From contig JACQZE010000008.1 of assembly GCA_016207885.1 (NCBI GenBank), positions 62,001 to 126,000 of the forward strand: 64,000 bases of DNA, read 5' to 3'. Source of the DNA: Nitrospirota bacterium (GTDB lineage: Bacteria; Nitrospirota; Thermodesulfovibrionia; UBA6902). The notes beneath the pieces were generated by a model. The model made no database searches, was not told where the DNA came from, and saw nothing but the letters and a program-made list of their open reading frames with translations. The position numbers and the translations under genes were made by a program. Below are positions 53,120 to 61,323 of this stretch, one piece after another; the first letter of the stretch is position 1, and each line of letters starts with the position of its first letter.

Positions 53120-53186
53120 TTGTCGGCGACCTCTTTGAAGTTGTTCCTATGTTGACTAAGAAGATTAAAGAAGTAAAAGGGATTTG
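53120..53186 (+). repeat. etfA 3'-end repeat, copy 2
   Basis: 67 bp matching 52164-52230. Read in the etfA frame every difference is synonymous (GGA/GGC, CCC/CCT, ACC/ACT, GTT/GTA, AAG/AAA, GGG unchanged), and the stop is TGA instead of TAA. It is unlinked to any start. Confidence 0.9.
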
Positions 53187-53211
53187 AGTTAATTTCTTGT
53201 AACGTATTTGG

Positions 53212-53724
53212 TTAGTTGCCCTTATACCGTTTAAAATTCTCTCTCAATATCGCTTCAAGATTTTTAAATCTCATACTTAAGGCGTTTGAGGAGATATTGA
53301 TAGGACTTCCAGTTATCCAAAAGTTGGCCTTATTTGTGAGGCGTTGAAGAGAATTTCCTCTTGCTATATATATTTTTGGATTGAGCACATGTATCGTCAA
53401 AAACTTACTGGGATAACGCCCGGAAACTGTGATTTCGGTGATATCTGACCAAAGCACTTTTCCGGCTGCAACGCCACTTGCATTGTCTACTATACCTTCA
53501 GAATTAATGATTAAGCCTGGTGAGTTATCAAATAATTTGCGAATTCCCCAGACGAGAATTAAACCAAAGAATCCCATACCCAAGAGTCCGATAACGTTGG
53601 CTTTTACATCCGGTAAATTCAATATCCTGATGCCAATAACTACAAAAGCTGCTGCACCAAGAATAAGCAGTCCGATTTTTATCTTGCTTAATGGAATTAC
53701 AATTTCATTATCATCTAGCATCAT
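53212..53724 (-). CDS. STM3941-like two-helix membrane protein
   Basis: About 170 residues; two adjacent ATG codons, the second (53721) being better spaced from AGGAGA. After EIVIPLSKIKIGLLILGAAA come two transmembrane helices and a C-terminal PH-like soluble part (SEGIVDNASGVAAGKVLWSDI), a layout typical of the STM3941 family. Function unknown. It lies just downstream of the etfA repeat copy. Confidence 0.65.
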   Translation of the reverse strand: MMLDDNEIVIPLSKIKIGLLILGAAAFVVIGIRILNLPDVKANVIGLLGMGFFGLILVWGIRKLFDNSPGLIINSEGIVDNASGVAAGKVLWSDITEITVSGRYPSKFLTIHVLNPKIYIARGNSLQRLTNKANFWITGSPINISSNALSMRFKNLEAILRENFKRYKGN

Positions 53725-53813
53725 TCTCCTGTGCCTAACAACTTAGACAGTTGTCCGTATTTTCTGGAATAAGAAAAGTATAGTTGTATGAATTGGCAAA
53801 ATACAAGCACAAA

Positions 53814-54125
53814 TCAAACAAACCAAACACCATTGCTTAATTGACAGTCTAATGAATCAAGAACCATATGAATTACTAACCCGATGCCGATATAACGTGT
53901 CTTTGGGAAGAAGCACAGTGACACATATAGTGATATGGGCAACAAACCATGTAAAGGGTGGAAACCGATACTGCAGCGGGCGGGATCATAGATCGGACTT
54001 GCTATAAGATGGTCGATGTCAATGAGCATTGTGGATGCCATGACCGGATAAGCTGATTTCCAATCGCGCCGAAAGAAGAAGCCAACTACAATTGCCGGAA
54101 TGAGAAAATGTAATAAGATATGCAT
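53814..54125 (-). CDS. DUF6122-like small membrane protein
   Basis: 103 residues with about three hydrophobic helices and conserved-looking His and Asp residues near them (HILLHFLIP, TMLIDIDHLIASP, FHPLHGLLP, HMVLDSLDCQLS), resembling the DUF6122/YdjM-type membrane metal-hydrolase-like proteins. Location near metal-handling genes may be coincidence. Confidence 0.6.
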   Translation of the reverse strand: MHILLHFLIPAIVVGFFFRRDWKSAYPVMASTMLIDIDHLIASPIYDPARCSIGFHPLHGLLPISLYVSLCFFPKTRYIGIGLVIHMVLDSLDCQLSNGVWFV

Positions 54126-54162
54126 TCTTAACCTTCCTGATTATTTTACATTACGAAAATAA

Positions 54163-54206
54163 AAAGGGGCTGGACTCCCTGATAACTCGGGACGATCCAG
54201 CCCAAA
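54163..54206 (-). terminator. terminator of the Met-rich protein gene
   Basis: TGGGCTGGAT and TCCAGCCC pair across CGTCCCGAGTTATCAGGGAG (itself partly self-complementary), followed on the minus strand by CTTTTTATTTTC. Confidence 0.7.
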
Positions 54207-54228
54207 AGGTTAGCAACAGCTATATCCA

Positions 54229-54630
54229 TTACTTCATCGTATCAGACATCTTTTTCTGCATATCCTGCATTCTATGATTCATTTCATTCATCTCCTGCTC
54301 AGTTGCCATGCCTGCATCCATCGTCTCTGACATCTTGCTCATCTGGGAACACATATCTCTCATCATGCCGGACATATTGTGCATATTTTCTTTCGGCATA
54401 TTTTCCATCTTCTCGCCCATATCATGCATCATCTCCGACATCTGATGCATCATGTCCATCATGCTGCCTGTCATATCTTTATGGCTCATCATGCCCGACG
54501 TGTTACCCATCATGTTTTCATGCTTCATGTCGTCCATCATGCCGCCGCCGTGCCCTCCGCCCATCTGGGCGAAAGCATAAGTTGCTGACAATCCTGCAAT
54601 CAAGATCATCGCTGTAAATAAACGTTTCAT
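54229..54630 (-). CDS. exported Met/His-rich putative copper-binding protein
   Basis: 133 residues. A signal peptide (LFTAMILIAGLSATYAFA) is followed by a mature part in which Met exceeds 25 percent, with His and Asp (MMHQMSEMMHDMGEKMENMP). Met-rich stretches bind Cu(I)/Ag(I) in proteins of copper resistance such as CopC/PcoE-like ones. Neighbouring multicopper oxidase and CusBA-type genes support that role. No defined family. Confidence 0.65.
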   Translation of the reverse strand: MKRLFTAMILIAGLSATYAFAQMGGGHGGGMMDDMKHENMMGNTSGMMSHKDMTGSMMDMMHQMSEMMHDMGEKMENMPKENMHNMSGMMRDMCSQMSKMSETMDAGMATEQEMNEMNHRMQDMQKKMSDTMK

Positions 54631-54663
54631 TTTGACCTCCTTATAATTGTTAAGCTCTCCTGA

Positions 54664-55581
54664 TTACTGGATTATGCCGTTTGAAATGCTCAGATTATTC
54701 ATGAGAGCCTGCATGTCCTGGACTGTGAGGCCCGAATGGTTCTGCCCGGACTGCATAAATGTCAGCATAGCAGCCGACAGTCCTGAAGTGCCCGCGTTAG
54801 CCTGCATCATGTTTCCTCCCATCATGCCCCCTCCCATTATTATCTGGTTTCCGCCCATTATCCCGTTCATCATTCCGTCAAATGCATCGTTCATCATTGC
54901 TGTGACCATACCTGAAGAATTAGGCATTCCTATCGTATCAGCGTACTGCGACATTGCGGCTATGGCCATGCCATAGTTTCTTTCATCCTGTGTGGCAGCG
55001 GCCCCCGAGCCATTTGTAAGCGGGTTCATAGGAATCGTATGCAGGATATCGTTCACGCTGAAGTATTGTCCCATCATGCTGTTAGCCTGAGTAATGTTGG
55101 CCTCGGTCATACCTCCAACCATATTCTGTGCCATTTGCTGAGCCATTGAAGAAATAGGGGTCATCTGAATATTGGTCACATTCTCCCCGGCTGTCATGGA
55201 GGGCACCACGGCTGTCATAATGTTGCCTGCACTCATATTCATAGTAGTTTCGGTTGCTTCGTCAATGTAGCTACCGCCGGTCATCTGCAGCATTAGCGGC
55301 CCTGAATGGTTTCCCAAATTCATCGAGAAATTACCCTGCGTGTCTGTCACGTCAGAGCCTATCTGTACGCCTCTTGTCCCGTTAGAGTTCATATTAAATG
55401 CCGTAACTGTTGCCCCTGAGACTGGGCCTTTGATAGCAGTCCCGCTGACAGTTCCTGTCCCCGTAGTGGTGGTTACAGAAGCCCCTCCGCCGCCACCGCC
55501 ACATCCGATAAACAGAACGAGCGACGCAATAAATAATGTTAATGAAATTATCTCCCCGCTGAACTTCCTATCTCTGTTCAT
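54664..55581 (-). CDS. Met-rich lipoprotein with Gly tract
   Basis: 305 residues. The lipobox (LVLFIGC) is followed by seven glycines, then a carboxypeptidase-regulatory-like beta domain (SGTAIKGPVSGATVTAFNMN) and a Met/Asn/Gly-rich helical C-terminal half (GGGMMGGNMMQANAG). The N-terminal domain type is common in surface lipoproteins. The methionine content again suggests copper or silver binding. Encoded just upstream of the smaller Met-rich protein on the same strand. Confidence 0.6.
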   Translation of the reverse strand: MNRDRKFSGEIISLTLFIASLVLFIGCGGGGGGASVTTTTGTGTVSGTAIKGPVSGATVTAFNMNSNGTRGVQIGSDVTDTQGNFSMNLGNHSGPLMLQMTGGSYIDEATETTMNMSAGNIMTAVVPSMTAGENVTNIQMTPISSMAQQMAQNMVGGMTEANITQANSMMGQYFSVNDILHTIPMNPLTNGSGAAATQDERNYGMAIAAMSQYADTIGMPNSSGMVTAMMNDAFDGMMNGIMGGNQIIMGGGMMGGNMMQANAGTSGLSAAMLTFMQSGQNHSGLTVQDMQALMNNLSISNGIIQ

Positions 55582-55725
55582 TTTATATCTCCTTTAGATC
55601 TTATTAATAAAATCTACCAACCTCATGCCTAAACCAGTTTTACGTTTCTATAATAATAATGAGGAGTGAAGAAATAATGAATTGGTTTTGATAAAGTTTC
55701 CACCTGGGTCATATTCCTTATATGC

Positions 55726-56325
55726 TCAAGGCAATCCATTTTGAGATTTCCTCAGGTGATCTTCGATATTTTTGGCAATATCTATCATCAGGTCTTTACC
55801 TGTTGTTGTGTAATCGGCAGTTCTTATCTCAGTGATTTCTTTTAAAGACCGTATAACCGCATCTATCTTTTTAGCCTCTTCCTCTATGATATCAAGAGAG
55901 GCTTGCAAATCGGCTTCATTCCGCCTGCTTCTTCTTGCCATTCCTCCGATTACGGTATTGGCATTAAGAAGATAATGAGACAGTGTGACCATGAGCCTGT
56001 GGAGTGTATCCAGCGCTGTTTTCTTTTTCTCATTTTCGAGTTCAAGAGCATATAGGCGTTTTTTTCTGTCTGCTATTATTCCGATCAGAAGACCGGTAAT
56101 TCCTCCAAAAAAAGCGAACGAGACCGCCATTGGAAACATCACTGGTTTAAGGGTAGTCAGGATAAGGTTAAAGATACTCTGCCCTGAAAGGCTTCCTGTT
56201 TTGCCGGGATGGGTATTCATGATAAAATCCACAAGCATTGTATATGGATGAAACATAAGGTATCCGGCCACAATACCGATCGATGTGAAGACTATTTGTG
56301 AGTGGAATTTTCTAATCATCTTCAT
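55726..56325 (-). CDS. membrane protein with kinase-like dimerisation domain but no ATPase domain
   Basis: 199 residues: two transmembrane helices (about 10-28 and 62-86), then a charged coiled coil and a DHp-like helical hairpin containing LMVTLSHYLLNANTVIGGMA (His117). The following ATP-binding domain of a histidine kinase is missing, and the gene stops cleanly. It may be a phosphotransfer or regulatory remnant of a metal-sensing kinase. Position beside copper genes is suggestive only. Confidence 0.6.
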   Translation of the reverse strand: MKMIRKFHSQIVFTSIGIVAGYLMFHPYTMLVDFIMNTHPGKTGSLSGQSIFNLILTTLKPVMFPMAVSFAFFGGITGLLIGIIADRKKRLYALELENEKKKTALDTLHRLMVTLSHYLLNANTVIGGMARRSRRNEADLQASLDIIEEEAKKIDAVIRSLKEITEIRTADYTTTGKDLMIDIAKNIEDHLRKSQNGLP

Positions 56326-56396
56326 TATGTCAATGCATTAATAAGAAGGCTTAGATTCTGAATGAATTATGAGCTTATAACTTTCTGTGGTCTTTC

Positions 56397-57392
56397 TTAA
56401 TGCTGCATTGGCACAGTGTCTTCCGTCTTCACTTTTTCTGTCGGCATAAGCCCTTTTGCCTTCTCAGCAATGGCCTCATAACCTTCATAAACTATCAGCA
56501 TAATCAAACCGCCAGGCTCTGTTTCGCCATTCATTACATGGTGAGGCTCATGGCAGTGGAGCGCCCAAACCCCTGGGTTATCAGCTATAAACTCAATATC
56601 ATAGGATTCTCCTGGAAGCAGAGGCAGCACATTCCTTTTTTCCTGCATAGGAGCAGGTACGGGGTTTCCGTCTTTTGCAACTATTAAGAACTGATGGCCA
56701 TGAAGATGCATGGGGTGTATCTGCGCCCCCATACTAATAAATGTAATCCTTACTCTTTCACCTTTCTTCACCATGATATTTTCAGTCGCGGGGAAAGACT
56801 TCCCATTAAGCGTGTAGTAATCAGTCTCCATGGTATGCGCGTCTTTATTCTTGCTCCACTCCGTAATAAAAAGGATATTGTGATTTTCAGGGAGTTCCTC
56901 TACAGGGTCAATAATGAACGCCCCGTGCATGGCATTTGTCATCTGCGAAGCCTCTTTATAATGGGAATGGTAAAACCTTATCCCTGCGGGTTTTGCAATG
57001 AATTCATAAGTAAACTCCTTCCCCGGAAGAATTGCTTCCTGTGTTACTCCGGGAACCCCGTCCATATCATATGGGATTTCCAGGCCATGCCAGTGAACGG
57101 CGGTTGATTCTTTTAGTTGATTAATAACCTTTATCCTGACATGGTCACCTTCCTTAACCCTTATCTCAGATCCCGGTATCTGACCATTAAAAGTTACAGC
57201 CTTAACTTTGACCCCCGGCAATATCTCCCATAAAATCTCCTTTGCCACAAGTGTAAATTCCTTAACCTCAGCCTCAGATGGTTCCGCCTTCTTCTCCTCC
57301 ATATCCTTCATCATTCCATGTTCCATATGGGCGAAGCTGGTTGAAGCAGCCAAGGCTGAGATCAGGAGCGCCATAATCAATATGCGTTTCAT
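56397..57392 (-). CDS. two-domain multicopper oxidase
   Basis: 331 residues with a signal peptide and an N-terminal Met/His tract (MEHGMMKDMEEK). Copper ligands: HWHGLE, YHSHY, HPMHLHGHQF and the type-1/trinuclear HCHEPHHVMN. The length is that of two-domain or small oxidases rather than three-domain CueO. Exported, probably oxidising Cu(I) or a phenolic substrate. Fits copper tolerance with the Met-rich proteins and the RND pump. Confidence 0.9.
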   Translation of the reverse strand: MKRILIMALLISALAASTSFAHMEHGMMKDMEEKKAEPSEAEVKEFTLVAKEILWEILPGVKVKAVTFNGQIPGSEIRVKEGDHVRIKVINQLKESTAVHWHGLEIPYDMDGVPGVTQEAILPGKEFTYEFIAKPAGIRFYHSHYKEASQMTNAMHGAFIIDPVEELPENHNILFITEWSKNKDAHTMETDYYTLNGKSFPATENIMVKKGERVRITFISMGAQIHPMHLHGHQFLIVAKDGNPVPAPMQEKRNVLPLLPGESYDIEFIADNPGVWALHCHEPHHVMNGETEPGGLIMLIVYEGYEAIAEKAKGLMPTEKVKTEDTVPMQH

Positions 57393-57453
57393 TTAGTCCT
57401 CTCTTTCTTTTCCTCAAATTCTTCTTTGCTTATTTCACTTTTTATCCTGAAAA

Positions 57454-57485
57454 TGAAAATCCCCGCCTTGCAGCGGGGATTTTCA
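57454..57485. terminator. perfect-hairpin terminator
   Basis: A 13-bp perfect stem (TGAAAATCCCCGC and its complement, loop CTTGCA), followed on the minus strand by a T-rich run, directly after the cytochrome P460 stop. Confidence 0.8.
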
Positions 57486-57509
57486 GATCGTTAGGGTTAA
57501 GCAGCAGAT

Positions 57510-58043
57510 TTATTTCCCCGTCACCTTGCCTGTAAAGATATAATCATTGTCTTTTGCAGAGGTATGGCATTTTATACAATCCTCAGCTTTTCCCTCTGCG
57601 AGTATGTTGAACTTAGGATCATATTTTGCCCAGAACCAATCGTTGCCTGCCGGGTTATACCCTTTTACTTTATACATAACTGTAACGGCTGCAAGCTGTT
57701 TATTGCTGTCGTAGTTTTCTTTTACGATTATGGAGTTATCCGACATCCCGGCTGCTTTATTGATTGAATCAAGCGCAATTTCATTTACATAAGTCGTAAG
57801 AAATGAACCATGTGGTTCTTTGCCGGCATACATTTCTCCCTTGCCCGGCCATTTAGCCCACTTCGTATATGGTTTATGTATTGTAATGTGATAGCGCACA
57901 TCACCTCCTGCAGCCCAGGGCATATGTTTAAAGACTGAATCATAGGGAATTACCTTTATAGGTGCCGGATCCCCTGCATAAGCGGCAAATGCGGCAATAA
58001 CAACTAATACTGCAAGTGATACGATTACAATGTTTTTTTTCAT
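57510..58043 (-). CDS. cytochrome P460-family haem protein
   Basis: 177 residues with a signal peptide (IVIVSLAVLVVIAAFAAYA). The single haem motif CIKCH lies near the C terminus, as in cytochrome P460, and MYKVKGYNPAGNDWFWAKY is the family segment before it. Members oxidise hydroxylamine or nitric oxide or bind small ligands. The function of this copy is unknown; it is close to the copper genes but separated from the oxidase by a terminator. Confidence 0.8.
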   Translation of the reverse strand: MKKNIVIVSLAVLVVIAAFAAYAGDPAPIKVIPYDSVFKHMPWAAGGDVRYHITIHKPYTKWAKWPGKGEMYAGKEPHGSFLTTYVNEIALDSINKAAGMSDNSIIVKENYDSNKQLAAVTVMYKVKGYNPAGNDWFWAKYDPKFNILAEGKAEDCIKCHTSAKDNDYIFTGKVTGK

Positions 58044-58277
58044 GTTTCCTCCCGGTATGGTTTAAAGTGGTTTTCAAAAAGACGGTAAAGTGCCTGAGAA
58101 AAATTAAATCTGTCACCTCCTTTCACTTGATGGGTTGTATGAATTTTATATCACAGTTTTCTTGTCAATGCAACGAGTGTATGAATTCACATTTAATTCA
58201 CTGCGGTACATTAATATTAATTTGACAAGGCGTTTAAATAATGTAAACTAATCCGTATAGAATTAATGGAGGGGATA

Positions 58278-58676
58278 ATGAGAGAGATGAAAAAGTTTTT
58301 AATGGTTGTGATCGGGATTCTGCTTATTTGCGGCGCGGCATATGCAAAGGACTACGAGGTAAAGAAAACAACTGCTGATTACAATGTTGAGGTGAGTATT
58401 GACAAAAATCCGCCTGTTGTCGGGGACAATAATATTGGGATTAAAGTAAAGGATATGAAAGGAAGTTATGTAACTGATGTGAAGGTTGTTGTAGAATACT
58501 CTATGCCCGCTATGCCCGGGATGCCGGCAATGAACTATAAGACAGATACAACTATAGACGGGAATGAGTATAAGGCAAAAATGAACCTCTCTATGGCAGG
58601 TTCATGGAATATTTTAGTAAAGATAACAAAAGGCGAAAAGACATCCAAGGTCAAGTTCAGCATAGACGCTCAATAA
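58278..58676 (+). CDS. YtkA/FixH-like exported protein
   Basis: About 132 residues. The ATG at 58278 follows GGAGGGG by a good spacing; an upstream in-frame ATG at 58266 does not. After the signal (LMVVIGILLICGAAYA) comes an Ig-like YtkA domain with DKNPPVVGDNNIGIKV and the Met-rich loop YSMPAMPGMPAMNYKT, reminiscent of Cu-binding sites. First gene of the Cus-type operon. Possible periplasmic metallochaperone; inferred. Confidence 0.7.
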   Translation: MREMKKFLMVVIGILLICGAAYAKDYEVKKTTADYNVEVSIDKNPPVVGDNNIGIKVKDMKGSYVTDVKVVVEYSMPAMPGMPAMNYKTDTTIDGNEYKAKMNLSMAGSWNILVKITKGEKTSKVKFSIDAQ

Positions 58677-58688
58677 AGCTCAAACCGA

Positions 58689-60014
58689 ATGAGGCAGAAT
58701 TCTGCAAATACAAAGATCATCCCCCCTTTTCACAAGGGGGGATTTGATTTTTTCAGATATCCGGTTTTTGCGCTCTTCATCATAATCCTCACTGTTTCAT
58801 CTCTTTTCGCTGACGAATTAATCCTCTCTGATCTGATTGACGAGGCACAGAAGAAGAACTATGATATCCTCATCTCCGGCACAAAGGAGTTGTCTGCCGG
58901 TTACAGGATACCGCAGGCAGGCAGCCTTCCTGACCCCATGCTGATGTTCGGCTATGAGAACGAAGGGGTGCGGGACTTGTACACATTTAATGAAGAGATG
59001 GCTGCTGATTCAAAATGGATGTTCTCTTATTCGCAGATGCTCCCTTATCCGGGCAAACTGGCTTTGAATGCGGATATGGCTTCAAAGGACGCCGAGGGCA
59101 TAAAGGCCATGACTGATGCGCTCCGTCTGAAGACCACCGCAAGGGTGAAAGAACTTTACTATGATCTTTTCCTCGCATATAAAAACCTTGAACTTTTAAA
59201 TGAGAAGTCGTCACTTTTAAAAGGTATCGAAGATGCCGCATTGTCCAGATATTCCACAGGCATGGCTCCTCAACAAGAGGTGTTGATGGCGCAGACTGAA
59301 AAGTATATGCTCCTTGAGAAAGAGGAGATGTTCAAACAAAGGATACAATCACTGGAGGCAATGCTCAATGCTGTTTTGGGCAGGGATGTTAATTCACCTC
59401 TCGGAAGGCCGCAGCAAGTCATGCCAACTTCATTTACTTATACTCTCGTTGATCTCATAAATACGGCTATGGATAACTCCCCTGAAATAAAGGCGCAGAG
59501 TAAGATGATCCAGGCTTCAGAGGCGAAGATAAAGATGTCTGAAAAGGAGTTTTATCCTGACTTCACGGTCACTGGAAATTATTCAGCCAAGAACAAATAT
59601 TATGAAGACATGTGGGGGCTCACTACAACCATCAATATCCCGCTCTTCTACAAGACCAAACAGAGACAGGCTCTGCTTGAGGCTGAGGCCCGCCGTTCAC
59701 AGGCAGAACTTGAACTGCAATCCATACAATTAATGATATCATCCGCGATAAGAGACAACTACTCGATGCTGAGCAGCTCAGCCAAACTTATGGAGATATA
59801 TAAAGACGCCCTGATCCCGAAAACTGCTCAAGACTTTGATTCTTCTCTCTCAGGATATATATCCGGCAAGGTCGAGGCGATGACGGTTATAAGCAGATTG
59901 AAGTCCCGCATTGATTATGAGGCGTTATACTGGCAGCAGTTCATAGAGAGAGAAAAGGCTATAGCTCGGCTTGAGGCGATAACGACGGTCACATCTATAT
60001 CTCCCCTCCCTTGA
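58689..60014 (+). CDS. TolC-like outer membrane channel of a Cus-type system
   Basis: 441 residues. The first about 25 residues (QNSANTKIIPPFHKGGFDFF) come from a palindromic repeat and precede the hydrophobic export signal (FALFIIILTVSSLFA). Two OEP repeats follow. The C terminus (SISPLP) is encoded by another palindrome of the same style that also supplies the stop. No Shine-Dalgarno precedes the ATG, so the start region may have been rewritten by the repeat. Exit duct for the pump genes that follow. Confidence 0.85.
   Translation: MRQNSANTKIIPPFHKGGFDFFRYPVFALFIIILTVSSLFADELILSDLIDEAQKKNYDILISGTKELSAGYRIPQAGSLPDPMLMFGYENEGVRDLYTFNEEMAADSKWMFSYSQMLPYPGKLALNADMASKDAEGIKAMTDALRLKTTARVKELYYDLFLAYKNLELLNEKSSLLKGIEDAALSRYSTGMAPQQEVLMAQTEKYMLLEKEEMFKQRIQSLEAMLNAVLGRDVNSPLGRPQQVMPTSFTYTLVDLINTAMDNSPEIKAQSKMIQASEAKIKMSEKEFYPDFTVTGNYSAKNKYYEDMWGLTTTINIPLFYKTKQRQALLEAEARRSQAELELQSIQLMISSAIRDNYSMLSSSAKLMEIYKDALIPKTAQDFDSSLSGYISGKVEAMTVISRLKSRIDYEALYWQQFIEREKAIARLEAITTVTSISPLP
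58716..58748. repeat. G/C-tract palindromic repeat near the start of the cusC-like gene
   Basis: ATCCCCCCTTTTCACAAGGG core with extended complementarity (AATC/GATT-type ends). In frame; encodes a PPFHKGG peptide. Confidence 0.85.
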
Positions 60015-60091
60015 TGGGAGGGGATTAAGGAGAGGGTGGAATAAATTAAATTCACCCCCACCCTTGCCCTCCCCTCTCAAGGGAGAGGGGA
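60001..60091. repeat. composite palindromic repeats after the cusC-like gene
   Basis: Two hairpins, CCCCTCCC-TTGAT-GGGAGGGG (60003-60023) and CCCCTCTC-AAGG-GAGAGGGG (60071-60090), with an outer partial pairing between them. The first overlaps the cusC-like stop codon. The 136-base gap to the next gene holds little else. Confidence 0.8.
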
Positions 60092-60150
60092 GATTTGCAG
60101 GACGTCATTTTTCATGTCCTTATAATTGAATTAAAACAGAGGGGTTTACT

Positions 60151-61320
60151 ATGAAAACAAAATACTTAACATTTTTAATTTCAGGATTATTAATGTGTCT
60201 TCCAATTGCAGTATATGCTCAGCAGGATCATTCGGCACATGGCGGAGGACAGGCTCCTCAAGCTGAAACTGTAACTTCTGATGAGGCTCCGGCCGTTGAG
60301 ATTGATTCGGACCAGCAGCAGATGATTGGTGTCAGGGTAACTGAAGCCACTGTAAAATCTATCCGCAAGACCATCCGAACTGTAGGCCGCATCGAGTATG
60401 ATGAAAGAAGGCTTTCTACTGTCAACATAAAATTTGAGGGATGGATAGAGAAGTTATACATTAACTCTACCGGACGCCCTGTGAAAAAAGGCGAGCCGCT
60501 CGCAGAGATATACAGCCCTGAACTTTACGCGACACAGATGGAATATCTGAATTTAGTTAAGTGGGCTACCCCATCTAATCCCACCCTTACTAAGGGGGGG
60601 CAAGGGGAGGTCAGTGACCTGCTTTCAAGTGATGCCTTGAAGTTGGTTGACGCTGCAAGGCATAGGCTGAAGCTATGGGATATCTCTGACGAGCAGATAG
60701 ATAAGATACGTGAAACAGGCAAACCTTTCAGGACTCTTACTTTATACAGTCCGTCGAACGGCGTTGTTATAGAGAAGATGGCTGTAGAGGGAATGAGGGT
60801 GATGCCGGGTGAGAAGCTTTTTGATATAGCGGATCTTTCAAGGCTTTGGGTCTTGGCAGATATCTTTGAGTATGAACTGCCGTTTGTGAAGACAGGGCAG
60901 AAGGCAAAGATAACTCTGAGCAGCTTCCCTGAAAAGGAATTTGAATCTGTCATTAATTTCATATATCCCTCAATCGCAGGCGCGACAAGGACAGCTACTG
61001 TGCGTTTTGAGATACCGAATGATAAGGGAGACCTCAAGCCGCAGATGTTCACGAATGTTGAGATAAAGATAGATGCAGGGATCAAGCTTGTTATTCCGGA
61101 TGACGCGATCATCGATACAGGGAAGAGGCAGGTTGTTTATGTTGATAAAGGCGAGGGTCTATTTGAGCCGAGAGAGATAATGACTGGTGTAAAAGCAGAC
61201 GGCTTTACAGAGGTATTGATGGGATTGAAGCCCGGAGAAAAGGTCGCATCCTCTGCAACATTCCTTATAGATTCTGAAGCGCAGTTGAAGGGTATATCTC
61301 CTCTAAAGATGGATCACTAA
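60151..61320 (+). CDS. cusB: CusB-like RND periplasmic adaptor
   Basis: 389 residues with a signal peptide and His-rich start (QQDHSAHGGG). IRTVGRIEYDERRLSTVNIK and FEGWIEKLYINSTGRPVKKG are CusB/CzcB adaptor segments. After LVKWA a palindromic repeat encodes an in-frame insertion PSNPTLTKGGQGEVSD in the helical hairpin. Links CusA to the outer-membrane channel. Cation type (Cu/Ag) is inferred from neighbours. Confidence 0.88.
   Translation: MKTKYLTFLISGLLMCLPIAVYAQQDHSAHGGGQAPQAETVTSDEAPAVEIDSDQQQMIGVRVTEATVKSIRKTIRTVGRIEYDERRLSTVNIKFEGWIEKLYINSTGRPVKKGEPLAEIYSPELYATQMEYLNLVKWATPSNPTLTKGGQGEVSDLLSSDALKLVDAARHRLKLWDISDEQIDKIRETGKPFRTLTLYSPSNGVVIEKMAVEGMRVMPGEKLFDIADLSRLWVLADIFEYELPFVKTGQKAKITLSSFPEKEFESVINFIYPSIAGATRTATVRFEIPNDKGDLKPQMFTNVEIKIDAGIKLVIPDDAIIDTGKRQVVYVDKGEGLFEPREIMTGVKADGFTEVLMGLKPGEKVASSATFLIDSEAQLKGISPLKMDH
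60569..60611. repeat. G/C-tract palindromic repeat inside the cusB-like gene
   Basis: CCCACCCTTACTAAGGGGGG core. Reading frame kept; encodes NPTLTKGGQGE. Confidence 0.85.
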
Positions 61321-61323
61321 TCA

